DNA from: Sordaria brevicollis
Lineage: Eukaryota > Ascomycota > Sordariomycetes > Sordariales > Sordariaceae
Direction of reading: 5' to 3'
Assembly: GCA_033439795.1 (NCBI GenBank)
Contig: JAUTDP010000002.1
Location: 3,472,001 to 3,536,000, forward strand
DNA: 64,000 bases
Shown: positions 24,168-35,954 of the stretch, one piece after another
Position numbering within the stretch: the first letter of the stretch is position 1
Layout: every line of letters begins with the position of its first letter
Notes under the pieces: generated by a model
Database searches by the model: none
The model's input: only the letters and a program-made list of their open reading frames with translations
What the model was told of the DNA's origin: nothing
Program-made: the position numbers and the translations under genes

Positions 24168-25457
24168 ATGTCTTCCCAACCTTCGACGGGCATGGCGACC
24201 CCCATCACCTATCCTCCTCCCGAGCGAGCCTCGACCGGCAACACCATGGTGCCCTATACCTTTCCCCAAGCCAAGCTCAAGCTTCAGCAAACACAGCCTG
24301 GGAGGACACCCTTGGTCCTCGTAGCTTGCGGTTCCTTCTCTCGTAAGTTTTGCGCATAGTATCAATCATGTTTGCGCAAGGGCCTTCTTAACAATTTCTC
24401 TCTTCATCTGTAGCTATCACATTCCTCCACCTTCGCATGTTCGAAATGGCCTCCGATTTCGTCCGATTCAATACCAGCTTCGAGGTCTGTGGAGGCTACC
24501 TCTCCCCCGTTAGCGACGCCTACAAAAAGGCTGGCCTAGCGCCCGGCTATCACCGCGTGGAGATGTGCTCCCGCGCTGTCGAGCAATCAACATGGCTTAT
24601 GGTCGACCCATTCGAGACCGTCAGCTGCGACGAGAACGGCGAGCCCGCTTACGTGCCCACAGCGCGGGTGCTTCGACACTTTGATCACGAAATCAACACC
24701 GTGCTAGGCGGCATTGAGGGCACCGATGGTGTGCGGAGGAAGGCCAAGATTGCGCTTCTCGCTGGCGCAGATCTGGTCATGTCAATGGGTATGAAAGCCT
24801 TCTTTCCCACACGCCATCATCATCATCACCGTTTATCGTTACACAAGCTGACCCTTTGTACAGGAGAGCCCGGTCTTTGGTCGCCCGTCGACTTGGGAGT
24901 CATTCTCGGCCAGTACGGCGCATTCATCATCGAGCGCTCGGGAACCGATATCGACGAGGCGCTTGCGACACTGAGGCAGTACGAAGATAACATTTGGGTC
25001 ATCAGCCAGGTGATACAGAATGACATCAGGTTCGTCGATCCCCCCCATTGGGAAGCGAGGGAAGGAGGACCCTTAGGGGACCCTTGTACCACCACACCCA
25101 TCGGAATTTGTCAAGCTAGTGGCAATTGTTGACTGACACGCTTTGTCTTACCTACAGCTCCACCAAGGTCCGCCTTTTCTTGAAGAAAGATCTCAGTGTG
25201 CGATATCTCATTCCCGATCCTGTTGTTGAGGTATGTCATTTTTTTTTCCTGTGTATGACATGAAATCACATTCTAACTCTGCTTCCATTTAGTACATTGA
25301 AGAGCACGGCTTGTTCCAAGACGAACAATCTAGCAAGAAGAAAAACAATGACCCCTCATCAACAAACGGAAAGGAGAAGGAGAAGGAGAAGCCTACAACC
25401 GCCGACGGCACAAATACTTCCTCAAGCTCGACTGAACAAGCGACACAACAGAACTAG
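24168..25457 (+). CDS. Nicotinamide/nicotinate mononucleotide adenylyltransferase
   Basis: Joins NMN or nicotinate mononucleotide to AMP from ATP, giving NAD+ or its deamido form; the last common step of NAD biosynthesis. Five exons: 24168-24342, 24414-24788, 24864-25029, 25158-25230, 25293-25457 (317 residues). Splicing joins GSFS and PITFLHLR, producing the nucleotidyltransferase signature with the conserved HxxH-type motif near residue 60. The late ISSTKVR matches the family's SxTxxR phosphate-binding motif. The C-terminal ~40 residues are a Lys-, Glu- and Ser-rich tail. The start is the ATG in context ATCACCATGTC; a second in-frame Met lies seven codons on. Intron 2 (75 nt) is a multiple of three without a stop. 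Length and motifs match yeast Nma1/Nma2. It converges with the nucleoporin gene downstream. Confidence 0.95.
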
Positions 25458-26629
25458 ATGCTCACATGCGTTTCCTGCCGAGCACACTTATGAACAGCTT
25501 TGCGCTGCTCATGGCTTGTGGATCCAAGCAGTGTGATAGCTCTGGGCGCCGACTTCCAATTTTGTTGCCAGTTTGTTTTTCTTTTGGCTTAGAGAGGGAG
25601 AAAAGTAGAGAAGCGAGATCTCATTGATCTTAGAGGAGGCAAGATTTTTTCGACGCGGGGAAGACAGCGGGTAGATTGGCGTTTACGGCTTTTTGGCTTG
25701 GTTGGCTTTTCTTACATGGGTCATGATTGAGAACATGAACATGAACATGATTGAGAACATCACGGATGGGATGATATTATTTATTGGTTAGTTGGTTACA
25801 CCATTTGATTAAGCGCGCGCGCGTTCGTTGCCCGTTCGCCCGCCAAAATGGAAAAGCGAAAGTTTCTTCTTCGTTCATTCAACACTTGGTTACCACGTCA
25901 CTCCTCATTTTCAAGATCTCATGACGCTCACGTAGAAATGTATTTCCTCTTCTCTTTCCTTATTCTTTTTGTCTGGGTTTGTCTTATCAAGTGAGTGTAT
26001 GCCGAGAGCAAATCCTTCCTTTGTTTATTCCCACCCGGTTGTTAACCGCTTGATTCTCCTTTCAAACGCTCCCTCGATCTGTCGTTTATTTTTCACACAT
26101 TTTCGGACTTCATAATAATTTACATACTCCTACACAACCCATATTGTTTGAACTAAAATCGACTGACTGAACCCAACGAGCACCCATCAACACCAGCCAA
26201 AGTCACAAAAATAGGTGCAAAGCAAAGCAAGCGCAAGAATACCTTTTTTGCTTTAAAAGATAAGACACCTGACCTAACCACGTCCGCGTCCCGTTAACCA
26301 ATACAATGAACTAAACCACAACGAATCATATTCTTTTCTTTTCCCTCTTCCTTTTCAACCCACCCCATCGCATCGAATTCAGTTCAGTTTCAAGTTCCCT
26401 TTCTCATCGACCTGTTTCTCTTCCCTCGTCGTTATTGTCTTACAGTTACTTATCACTCCTCACCACGTCGATTCCGATTCCCACTTTCATAATCAGACAC
26501 GGCTCCGTCCCCTTCCACCACCGAACCAGAACCATAATCAACTCGACGACCAGCAGAGCCAGAGGCAGAGTCCCACATCCAAAGCCACACCCAGACAGCA
26601 ACCCCAAAGAGCATCTCCCGCTTCCAACC
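25458..26629. other. Convergent intergenic region
   Basis: Lies between the ends of the NMNAT and nucleoporin genes, so it should hold both 3' UTRs. It contains a short imperfect tandem of CATGATTGAGAACATGAA-like units (about 25722-25762) and a GCGCGCGCGCG run near 25815. No gene is supported. Confidence 0.55.
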
Positions 26630-29600
26630 CTACCAGAACGACGATCCCGCGCTGACATAGCCACCAGGGACAGCAGCGCTCACCGCAGCAGCGCTTTCCA
26701 GGGGAGCTTTTGTAGCCGTTGTCGTGCCATTAACACCAACACCAGCAACAGCAAGAGTAGCAGTCGCGGCGGCAGCAGCCGCCTTCTTAGCTGTGAGCCG
26801 ACCATACACGAGCGCCACGGTATTCTCTGCGGCCTCGAGCGTGGTCTTGTACCAGTCGTCCAAGCGAGCCTTGTCAATAAAGGTCTTGAGCTTGACGTCC
26901 TCGGCCTTCATGGCGTCCATGAGCTTGTGGCGGAACGAGTCGTCGAAGGAGTCGAAGCGGCGGTCCAGAGTGTCGGTGTAGACGCCCAGGCAGTCGGAGG
27001 GCTTGATGCAAGGCCGGAAGGAGTCGTTGGAGTGTTCTATTTTCAGAAGGCGTTAGTTACCATTGTAAGTGTGGGTGGGATAAGGATCTCTCTATTTTGG
27101 GGGAGTAAATACGATTATGTTTAAAGAAAAATAACTCACGCTCGTCGACTACGGCAAATAAAGTCCGATAAACTGCCGTCTCGCCGAGGACTTGCAGCTG
27201 GTGCTCGTCGTCCTTGAGGTTGGTCACGTTGACCTGCTTCCAGTCGTCGCGGATGAGGCAGCGGCGCCAGATAAGGCGCTCGGCGTTGCTGCGCTCCTCA
27301 CCCTTCAGACCGTGCTTGGCCACCTTGAGCGCCAGGTAGAATTGATCGCCAATAGCTTCAAAGTGCTTCGGGTCAAGGTAGGCTAGCGTAAGCAGGTCAA
27401 TGAGGACGAGAGGTGGGAGGGCCTCGTGCTTGAGCAGGCGCTCCATGCCGTCCTCGAACACGCTCTGGAGTGCCTTTGCCTTCTTCTGGGAATGGACATA
27501 GGCGCCGTGGTACTTGATCGCCAGCTCAAACTCGGCGCGCTCGTCAACGGCTTCTTCAATGGTGGGTCGGATTTGGTTGTAGAGAGACCTTTGAACTGCG
27601 ATTACGTCAAGCGCCTGCTCAACCTTCTCGAGACTGGCCGCCTTGCTATCGGAATAGCCGTTGGCCATTTCACTGTCTCCGTTGGGTTGATCAGCTTCCT
27701 CAGCTAGCAGAGCAAGCTTTCCGAGACTGAGCTCGATCTGTTTGCTCCACACTTGCTGCTCTCTGGTAAAACCGAGGGTGAGTAGTGTTTCGGCGGCACG
27801 AGGAATATCGTCCTCCCTTTCAACATCGTTAATCCAGGAGATCTTGGCCAGCTCGGGCCGGGATCGAAGGAACTTGGTGCAATATCCCTCGTTGTCGTAG
27901 GGAAACTCAAGGACGGCCTGAACGCCGCTAGCGTCTAGCAGAGCCTCATAAGCCGGGAAGGCGAACCTCTCCTGATATTGGGTGAAGTAGCCACCGATCT
28001 GCCTCTTCCGCTCATCGGCCTTGGCATGACACTCCTCAGCCTTGGAGGCGGAAACGCCAGGAGCAACGGCACTCTCTTCCAGCATGAGAATGTGCTGTAC
28101 CAAGACATCTGCCAAAGCCGCATAAGCCTTGTGCTCCTGCGCCAAAGAAATTGCCTCATCCCAAAGATCGTAGTCCTTGAGTCGCAAGATCTTCTCAAAG
28201 ACATTTGTGTCGTAGGCTTGAAGATGCTGCTTTGCTTCTTCTTGCACAATGGTATCACTAGACTTCTCAGCCCACGCGATAAACTCATCAAGGGCGGTAA
28301 AGTATCGGCTAGTGAGAGCAGGCAGCATGTCCCGGATGCTCTTTACCAGTTTCGCGTCCACAGAGCATTGTTCTGGGGAGATGATATAGTAGGTGTCCAG
28401 CCACTCGTAGCAAAACTCAATCAGGCGCTTGAGATTATTGACGACAAACTTGGTGCCCGTCCAGGGCGCGGGGAACCCATCGCCTGCGGCGACTTTCCTA
28501 GGATTGACACCATACAGACGCGCATTCCTCAAGCGGTGTTGCTCGGCCTCCAGAAGGGCGCCCTTGCTGACGATGGCTGCTTCCCACACGAGACGGTTGA
28601 CACCCTTCTCGTCAGCCTGGCGGTGAGTATAGGTATACTTGATAAGTTGGTACGCCCAAGCGACAAAGATCTCCATTCTCCACACATCGTTGATGAACCA
28701 GTGGCGAACGGGATCTACCTCACCAACAGCCGGATTGGGCTCCGTCTTTTGGTTCTCGTTGATGTACACCACGATCTCGGTAACCAGATTCTTTTTATCT
28801 CCTTTTGGCCTTTCGGCGAGGAACTGCTCATGCTTTCGCCAAATCCACGTGGCCACGGCCATCTTTTCAGAGTTGTAGAGCAGCATCCACCGTGTACGAA
28901 GGTCCAGATCGACGTTCAAGGTGTGAAGGTAGGCTATTAGCCTCTCGAGGTATTCCACCCGGGTCCTCATGTTATTCTCAAGGGATGCGGGCACGTTGGG
29001 AATGAAGGGTGTCTTGGAGGCCACAATCTCATGACTGAGCGCAACAGCAGCGTTTCCGATTTCCTGAGCGGTGAAAGGCAAGGCCCTTCCTTGAAACACC
29101 AACGGGTTGTCGCTCTTGAGACCAAAGAAGACGGCTTGTTCGAGCTTACTCTTCGCGCTGATGGTAGGGGGCTTATCAGTCGCGAACCGATCAACCTCGC
29201 TAACGGCAACTCTGACTGTGCCGACACCCTGTACCAGCAATACGGCTGCAGGGTTTTTCGTCCTGTGTCGCAGCCGAAGCTCATCCTGGGAGTGGCCGCT
29301 GGTGGTAGGCTCCTCTGTGCCCGAGCCTACTATTTGCACGTTGCCCTCATCTCGCAAATCCACCACATCTTCGAATGTGGCGGGTATAATGTGACTGTCC
29401 TCTTGAAGTTGTGATTCGGGGGTATCCGGTGGGGCGGCCATGGAGGCAATCACGACGGCGCGGTCGAAGACAACAAACGCCACCATGGCAGGGCGTGGTA
29501 GGTAGAGCTTGGGCCACTCTGGCGCGTTGTATCTCACAGGACTAGTGTAAGAAGTCAAAGGGCGGACAGCACCAACCTTTTTGTTCTGACCCGAAATGAC

Positions 29601-31111
29601 AACCTCGACCAGGGCATAGTGAGACTGCAGGTTGCTGGAAGAAAACGCGGTGAGTAGCAGCAGATGTTGGACAGTGTCTTCGTCATGCACCAGAGCCTCG
29701 CTAAGCCGACTAGCCTCCACAAATTTGTTGTCGAGTCCTCGAGGAATGCAGGTGAAATCGACAATCCCGAAAGACTCCTCGGGTGAGCTGGCGGCCGCTG
29801 GGTCGGTTTCCTGTATTTGGTGGATAAGCTCGCTTTTCAAGTCGATATCGGAGAGGACATCGTGGTGACCGCCCCTGTGAATGCGCCAAACGTTGAACCT
29901 GCCCTTGGTCGTAGCTGCAACAATAACACGCTCTCCAACTCTGTTGGCATGGCTTGCGCGAACGGCAACGACTTCACCATGTGCCGAAGTGGAACCGAGG
30001 ACATGGCGCAGGCTTCCCAGCAATCCACCTGTGACATTTGTGAGATTGCTTCGGAGGAACTGGACGGAGATGGTAGGTCGGCCATGCATGTCGCGAACGC
30101 TCAAGTAAGCAAGGCGGCCAGAGCTGAAGACGAGAACGAAACCAGCGGATTCGGCGTTGACAATCTGAACGACATACTCTCCGGTGAGCATGCCCGGTAT
30201 TGTGTCCTCCACTCCATGTCGTTGCTGGCGGATAAACTCGAGGGTGGCGGCGCTCGAGATGGATTCCCAGTAGGCAATCTTGCCGCTCATGGGCATGACA
30301 ACGACCAGGCCCGGTTCATCGGAGGCAGCTGAGGGCGAAACAAGGGAGCCGAGCGGTAGCGGGTCGGTCGGGTTCTTGGAGGGATAAGGCAGACTAAAGC
30401 TGAAAGTCTCGGGCGAGGCGGCGGTCGAGGCATAGGGCCAGACAAAAGCATGGGTATGGGTGAGGCTCAAGGCGTATCCGCTGGTCGAGTAGACTGCACC
30501 GTGCTGGCGATCTTGGTAATTGTTAGGAACTCTGGATTCTATTGAGAGCTGCTCCAAAGGTGGAAGGCTGTTGGAGTGGTTGTCGATCTTACTTTGCGCA
30601 TCCGCTCGGAGTCGGTCGGGGAGAGCTGGGAGCTTGCTCACGGTGTAAGCATTGTTTGTGGTCTAGGACTGTGGTGTCAGTAGCTATCACTAAGCTTCCA
30701 ACGAGCTGTTTGTGACTCTTGTAGAGCTCCCCCAATGCGTAGCGACGCAAGACAAAGCACCGGGAAACATACCAATACTATGCTTCCATCACCCTTTGCG
30801 GTCCGTTCGCCAGGTCTTGGCTTCTTTGATCGCACGCTGAGCTCCTTGCGGGGGCCACCGAGGTTTTCAATGCCGTCGCGCGTCACATCGTGAAGAACAA
30901 GCTTGTCGGACTTGACATCGGACATCTCCGCGTCCGTCTCTGGGATAGCTTCGGTGTTGGCAACCGTGGTTTCGTTTAGCGGTACCCTTTGTCGCTTTGC
31001 CCTGGGGGCCTGGGCTGTGGTATCTGTATTCGACGAAGGGCGCGCTCTGCGACGGCTGCTTCGTGTCCCCCTCGCGGGGCCACCTTGATCTTGGTGATTT
31101 GGCTCGAACAT
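26630..31111 (-). CDS. nup133: Nucleoporin Nup133/Nup155-type (Nup133 homologue)
   Basis: A structural scaffold of the nuclear pore; in other fungi Nup133 is the stalk-end subunit of the Y-shaped Nup84 complex. Three exons on minus: 31111-30773, 30662-27140, 27036-26630 (1422 residues), with introns of 110 and 103 bp carrying GTATGT and GTGAGT donors. The first ~110 residues are basic and disordered (RSSRRRARP...KRQR), perhaps a nuclear localisation signal. The next ~500 residues fit the Nup133 N-terminal beta-propeller, with the family-like segment VYSTSGYALSLTHTHAFVWPY at its start. The remainder is a helical repeat region, with SFRPCIKPSDCLGVY in the last exon, followed by an Ala-rich tail. 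Assignment to Nup133 rather than Nup155 rests on length and on the N-terminal region. It diverges from the AFG1-type gene. Confidence 0.87.
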
Positions 31112-32517
31112 GTTGGCGTTGGTGCTGGTGCTGGCCGATAGCCGTGTGTCGCGGTAATTCTGGTTGTTGCGGAGGAAATGGTGGTAGAGGGATGCGGACA
31201 GCTAGCTAGGTAGCTCGAAATCGCCAAAGCTATGGGAAAAGATACGAAGTCGATACTGCTTGCAAAAGTGAAGTCGACGAATTCGATCGGTGACCGTGAC
31301 GGAGTGACGACGTGAATGAACAAGGCGCGGGCGCGTCTGTCTGCTCCCTTCGAATCGGACCTCGACTGTTCTGCTTGTTTTATCCTTTGATCATGGCAGG
31401 GCGTAGTGTACGCAGAAACGCCCCAAAGGGAGGTAGAGAGGTGACGGATATTGGATTGTCGAATTTGTGACGGCAACACGGTATGGTATGGTCGAGGAGA
31501 AGGATGATGGATGGATAAAGTAGATGCGCCGTTATCGATTAGACGTGGTAAGGTAGGTATACCTAATTCGTGGAAATGGAGGTGGGAAAAGGTCGCAAGC
31601 AGAGGCTGGAAATGTCGCTACTGTCTAGATGTCGAGTAGTAAATGGAAAAGAGAGGAAATAAGACTGGACCGGTGGTGACAGTGGAAATGCATTCATTCA
31701 TTCGACCGTACACGCAAATGACGAAGCTTTCAATTCATTGGATCCTTGTTGACTTTTGGGCAACAAAAAGTTCACTGGCGGAGGTCGCAATCGTGGTCAG
31801 TGGTTGCTGTCAGCGAGTGGTCAAGCCTTGGCGTGTTGCTTGGCGTTTTGTTGGTCAGTGCTTCAACATCTCCATCTGGAGATCTCCACACGCGACCACC
31901 AAATGCCGGTAGCCAAAAAGGTACGTACCTTTTTTCTTCCCTTTGTCCTCCCTTCTTGACACCATCTCCAGCTCCTTCCGTCTCTTCTTATAGTAACTCT
32001 CTCTATCAAGCACTAGCATTAACATGCATTAAGTGTCCAGGGTCGACCAGATGCTCGAACTTCTAAATCCTTTGTGAGGCCGGATTCCGACCTTCTACCT
32101 TAGCTATCTCTTTACGACAAAGTCAGCTCATGTTCACGAGCTTGATACTTGACCTCGCTCGGGTGTTGGACAAAATCCTATCTTCAAGTGCTTAGAAAAA
32201 GAACTATAGCTCCAGATACAAGTGGGCACTCATAGAGCTGTTGTCTACTGTAAGAAGGCCGGCCTGGTTGACATCCGGGTCTGTTAGTGACACTGGTGCC
32301 GTTTTAGAGTGACATCATTGGGGCTGTTAAGTTTAACCCCCTGAAACCACCATTGTCCTTAACAGCCACCCGGACATCGGCTATCTGTGTATCAGATCTC
32401 AACGCTCAACTCCATACAACTCATCGACACTTTCCTACCGACACTCAGAAATAGGGGATATATCAAAAGCGTTGATGCCTTCCGCCTATTCCTAACCTTC
32501 TCGTCACCCCGACCACC
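31112..32517. other. Divergent promoter region between nup133 and the AFG1-type gene
   Basis: 1.4 kb serving two divergent genes. It contains an inverted repeat with 10-bp arms at 32322-32331 and 32358-32367, about 150 bp before the AFG1-type start codon. The frame at 30976-31479 on minus overlaps the nucleoporin exon and has no features of its own. Nothing else is recognised. Confidence 0.5.
32322..32367. promoter_or_regulatory. Inverted repeat upstream of the AFG1-type gene
   Basis: GGCTGTTAAG at 32322-32331 pairs with CTTAACAGCC at 32358-32367 across a 26-nt spacer that itself contains GTTAAGTTTAAC. It could be a palindromic factor site or a hairpin in the 5' leader; the sequence does not decide which. 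Confidence 0.4.
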
Positions 32518-34482
32518 ATGAGTCGCCGCATAGCGACCTCGGTCACCATCACCGACCCACTGGTCAAGTACAACGCCCTCATCGCCACCGGCCTCTGCAG
32601 TCCTGATGCCGCCCAACACCGTCTTGCCCATCACCTTCAAAAGCTCTATGTTCGACTAAAGGACTACACTCCCTCTCAAGAGTACCAGTCAAGGCTTCAG
32701 CAGATCACTAAGGCACTAGACTCGGCAAGGAAGGAGGATGTCGAAGACGAAGAGACCCAGCTGGCCGTTCGCAGCCATCCCATCAGGAGGAACCCTCTCT
32801 TTGCAAAGTTCTTCAGCAAACCAGAGGACAGAGACACTCTAGCTTTGACCAGAGTCCTCACAAGCCACCAAGCTGCTCTACATATTGACTCTCCCAAGGG
32901 CCTCTTTCTCTCAGGCGAGGTTGGCACCGGCAAGTCCATGCTGCTAGACTTGCTAGCCGAGGGCCTGCCAACTCACCGAAAGAAGCGATGGCACTTCAAC
33001 ACCTTTATGCTGTACGCCCTCTCCAGGTTGGAGCAGTTTCGAAAATCACGGTCCCAGTTGTCCATGGGTGACCAGGAGTATTCCCTGCTGTGGTTGGCAA
33101 AAGAGATGGTGGAGAAGTCTCCCATTTTGTTCCTCGACGAGTTCCAGCTTCCTGATAGGGCAGCAAGCAAGATCATGAACAACCTGTTTATCGCCTTCTT
33201 TCAGCTGGGAGGTGTCCTCATTGCATCGTCTAACCGGATGCCAGAGGAGTTGGAGAAAGCTACGGGCGGATATTACCACCCGCCTACAACCGGCGGTTTG
33301 ATTAAGCAGGTCTTCGGCTTTGGAAAGCGCCAGGGAGAGTTGTTTGGTCAGACTAGTGATTTTGCTGCTTTCCTCGAGGTTCTCAAAGCACGATGCGATT
33401 TTTGGCATATGGAAGGGGCTCGAGACTGGAGGAGGAGGGAGAGTCAGGTTGGCGGAGTGACAGGTAAGGCTGTGGACGCGGCGGCGACCTCTTTTCAACC
33501 TGTGCTTGGGTCATCATCCACAGAGCCACCACCAATCACCACTTCATCAGAAGAGACTTTCGAACAAGGTCTTCAAAAACCATCCATGTACTTCCTCCCC
33601 TCGGACACCGAAGAAGCCTGGACAGCCGCCGTCAACCAACTTACCGGCGGCTCAAGTGCGGTCCAATGGACTCCGACCAACCTCATCGTCTACGGCCGCA
33701 AAGTCCACGTCCCGCAGCACTACAACGACATGACCTACTGGGACTTCTCCGAGCTGGTCTCCTCCCACGGGCCAGCCGACTACCTAACCATGGCCTCAAC
33801 CTTCCACACTTTTATTATCGACAAGGTACCCGTCCTGTCCCTAGCCATGAAGAACGAAGCCCGGCGCTTCATCACCTTGCTCGACGCCCTGTACGAGAGC
33901 AAATGCAAGCTCCTCATCCGCGCCGACGCCGGCCCCGATGATCTGTTCTTCCCCGAGATGCGACCCAAGCCAACTGCCACTACTATATCCCCCACCACGG
34001 GCGAGGAGGTACCTGTCGTAGAAGAGGACGTAACCTACTCTGAAACCATCGCCGAAGTCTTTCAAGACTCCATCGCGCCCTTCCGGCCCAACATTTCCGA
34101 ATACGACCCGGACCAGGATTCCGATTTCGGCAAAGAACAACTAGTTACCAAACCCGTCAACTTCAACCAGACCGTTTCGGCGTTTACGGGCCAGGACGAA
34201 AGGTTTGCGTATAAGCGCGCGACGAGCAGGTTGTGGGAGTTGTGCAGCAGGCAGTGGCATTCCCGCACTGATGAGGGGTGGTGGCAGCCGTTACCGAAAG
34301 AGGCGAGGCATTGGGAGGGGAAGGAAGTGAGTAAGCCGCTGGAAAGTCCGTTGGTGAGGCTGAGGAGGGGGCCGAGTGAGAAGGAAAAGACGGAGATTGT
34401 TATGGGGGAGAGTAAAGTGTTGGAGGAGCCGGTGGGGTTGGAGAGGTTTAGGGTTAGGGAGATGAAGGAGGAGGGTAGGTGA
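32518..34482 (+). CDS. AFG1/LACE1-family ATPase
   Basis: AFG1 proteins are mitochondrial AAA-like ATPases involved in quality control of inner-membrane respiratory proteins. Single exon, 654 residues. Walker A GEVGTGKS lies at residues 133-140, Walker B ILFLDEFQ at 203-210, and the family's ASSNR segment at 236-240. A second conserved block with YWDFSELVSSHGPADYL and later NEARRFITLLDALYE is typical of the C-terminal half. It is longer than yeast Afg1 (~510 residues) because of linkers around 310-380 and 480-560 and a charged tail. The N-terminus lacks an obvious Arg-rich presequence, so mitochondrial location is inferred from the family. The ATG context is CCACCATGAG. It may be the more divergent of two AFG1 paralogues. 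Confidence 0.9.
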   Translation: MSRRIATSVTITDPLVKYNALIATGLCSPDAAQHRLAHHLQKLYVRLKDYTPSQEYQSRLQQITKALDSARKEDVEDEETQLAVRSHPIRRNPLFAKFFSKPEDRDTLALTRVLTSHQAALHIDSPKGLFLSGEVGTGKSMLLDLLAEGLPTHRKKRWHFNTFMLYALSRLEQFRKSRSQLSMGDQEYSLLWLAKEMVEKSPILFLDEFQLPDRAASKIMNNLFIAFFQLGGVLIASSNRMPEELEKATGGYYHPPTTGGLIKQVFGFGKRQGELFGQTSDFAAFLEVLKARCDFWHMEGARDWRRRESQVGGVTGKAVDAAATSFQPVLGSSSTEPPPITTSSEETFEQGLQKPSMYFLPSDTEEAWTAAVNQLTGGSSAVQWTPTNLIVYGRKVHVPQHYNDMTYWDFSELVSSHGPADYLTMASTFHTFIIDKVPVLSLAMKNEARRFITLLDALYESKCKLLIRADAGPDDLFFPEMRPKPTATTISPTTGEEVPVVEEDVTYSETIAEVFQDSIAPFRPNISEYDPDQDSDFGKEQLVTKPVNFNQTVSAFTGQDERFAYKRATSRLWELCSRQWHSRTDEGWWQPLPKEARHWEGKEVSKPLESPLVRLRRGPSEKEKTEIVMGESKVLEEPVGLERFRVREMKEEGR

Positions 34483-34504
34483 GGTAGTGGAAGATGAGGT
34501 TTGT

Positions 34505-35033
34505 TTGAAGCGGAGCTTCAACATTGAGAAGTGTTGAAAAAACACGGAGCAAAGCGTTGAGCGTAGCTTCTTCTATAATACGGTGACCCCCCTGTCAATA
34601 ATCCCTATAAATAGCCACGAGGTTTACCCGCGATTTCGCGACCTGCAATTGGCTAAAAAAAATTCCCGAATTGGAATTGGCTGAATAAGACCCCCTATCC
34701 CTGTCCGCCAAGCTCGCTTAAGGCTTGGCATTTGAAAGTGGGTTCTATCAAGACAAAGTGGGTACCAAAATGATGAGTAAGCCGAGACGAGTAGATTGGT
34801 ACCACTCACGTGACCGTAGCTAGCCTGCCGGCCGAGAAAAACGACTTTGAAAATAAAAACCGACGGATGGATTTTCGGGGAAAGAATTTCAAAATTTTCG
34901 CTAAGTCTTTCCACCTTCTTACTTACCCTGTAGTTTCCAAAAAAAAAAAATCAATAAAAAATATTTAATAAAAAAATTTTAATAAAAAAATTATTAAAAA
35001 ATAGTAAAGTAGTAATGTTGAGCTCCGCTTCAA
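34505..35033. repeat. Candidate small inverted-repeat element
   Basis: TTGAAGCGGAGCTTCAACATT at the left is matched in inverse orientation by a copy with one base missing at the right. The enclosed 490 bp have no coding capacity and end in an A-rich tract. No clear target duplication is visible, so a MITE-like, SINE-like or purely structural origin all remain open. Confidence 0.4.
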
Positions 35034-35055
35034 GTAAATTTCTGCCCACCCGTAT

Positions 35056-35078
35056 AAAATTTGCCGAAGGCAAATTTT
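35056..35078. repeat. Perfect short hairpin
   Basis: AAAATTTGCC and GGCAAATTTT separated by GAA. It resembles the GAAGC-GGA-GCTTC hairpin at 34507-34519 in having a 3-nt purine loop. Confidence 0.85.
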
Positions 35079-35954
35079 GCGGGGGTACGGGGGCGGTAGC
35101 CCTCGTATATAGATATTTTGGAAACGAACATATATTCGCATAATTCGGTCATAATAACCTCCTCAATTGTCTCTCCCAACCATGGTCATAGGCACGCTTT
35201 GAGATTTCTCCATACTTTGAAGAACACCAAAACTAACGTCATACCATAGACGGAAGCTTTTCAACGGCCCGGCACTTCATTGGCAACATCAAGCGGGGAA
35301 GCATGTTCCTCTTGGCTTCCCGTACCCAAGCCCACAAGCCATGCCGTGAAACATTTCCGCTCCCGATAACTCCGCTGCGATGTGACAGTACCTTGATGGA
35401 CCTCGCTTACATAGACGCGTAGTTAGTGGAAAGCCACTTAGACGAAGTTGACTGCATGGTATAGTTTAAGCCAGAACTATCATTTTGGAAGGACACTTCA
35501 CGTCCAACAAATGTAAGCTTATTTGTCTTTTGGCATTTGAACTCCATGTTATGGAACCTCGACTGTTGGTTCAAGTTCAAATAAATTAACTCGTGATTTA
35601 CGATTTCCCGGAACGAGTGTCTTGACAACCCTCTTTGGGGTTGTCGGCATTCACAACCGCGCGGAGCATTCCCCGAAGAGTAACCCGGACATTTATCCTC
35701 CGGGATTTTATCCACAGTATGGTACAACACCCCTCATCGTGTATAAGCCGATGTGGGAGTTGAAGACACATGTAATTCTTTCAACGTCAGGCAAGATTAT
35801 GATGTTTCTTATATAACTTCAAGATCCTCAAAATTCAAAGGTGTCTAGCCTTTTCACTCTAGCTACGTCTCCGTCTGCTGCCCTTCGCATGCCTCCATAA
35901 CGAACTTAAACAACCTGGGTACTTCACCATCGTCTTTGGCTTCATCAAATCTCA

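Larger units (their letters stand above)
34483..35954. other. Intergenic region with a hairpin-rich, A-rich island
   Basis: No gene supported. At 34505-34525 and 35014-35033 lie near-perfect inverted copies of a 20-nt sequence containing GAAGCGGAGC. An A-rich strand-asymmetric tract covers about 34938-35010. A perfect hairpin (10-bp arms, GAA loop) sits at 35056-35078, followed by a G-rich run. The remainder to 35954 is unremarkable and should include the GT90 promoter. Confidence 0.55.

Noticed and set aside
27978..28940. 320-codon plus frame antisense to the nucleoporin
   Set aside because: A shadow of the high-quality coding exon on the opposite strand; the same applies to the long plus frame at 39822-40841 against mct1 and the one at 48857-50002 against the ALDH gene.
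34505..35033. Confident call of the inverted-repeat island as a MITE
   Set aside because: No target duplication is visible at the ends, so it is listed only as a candidate.
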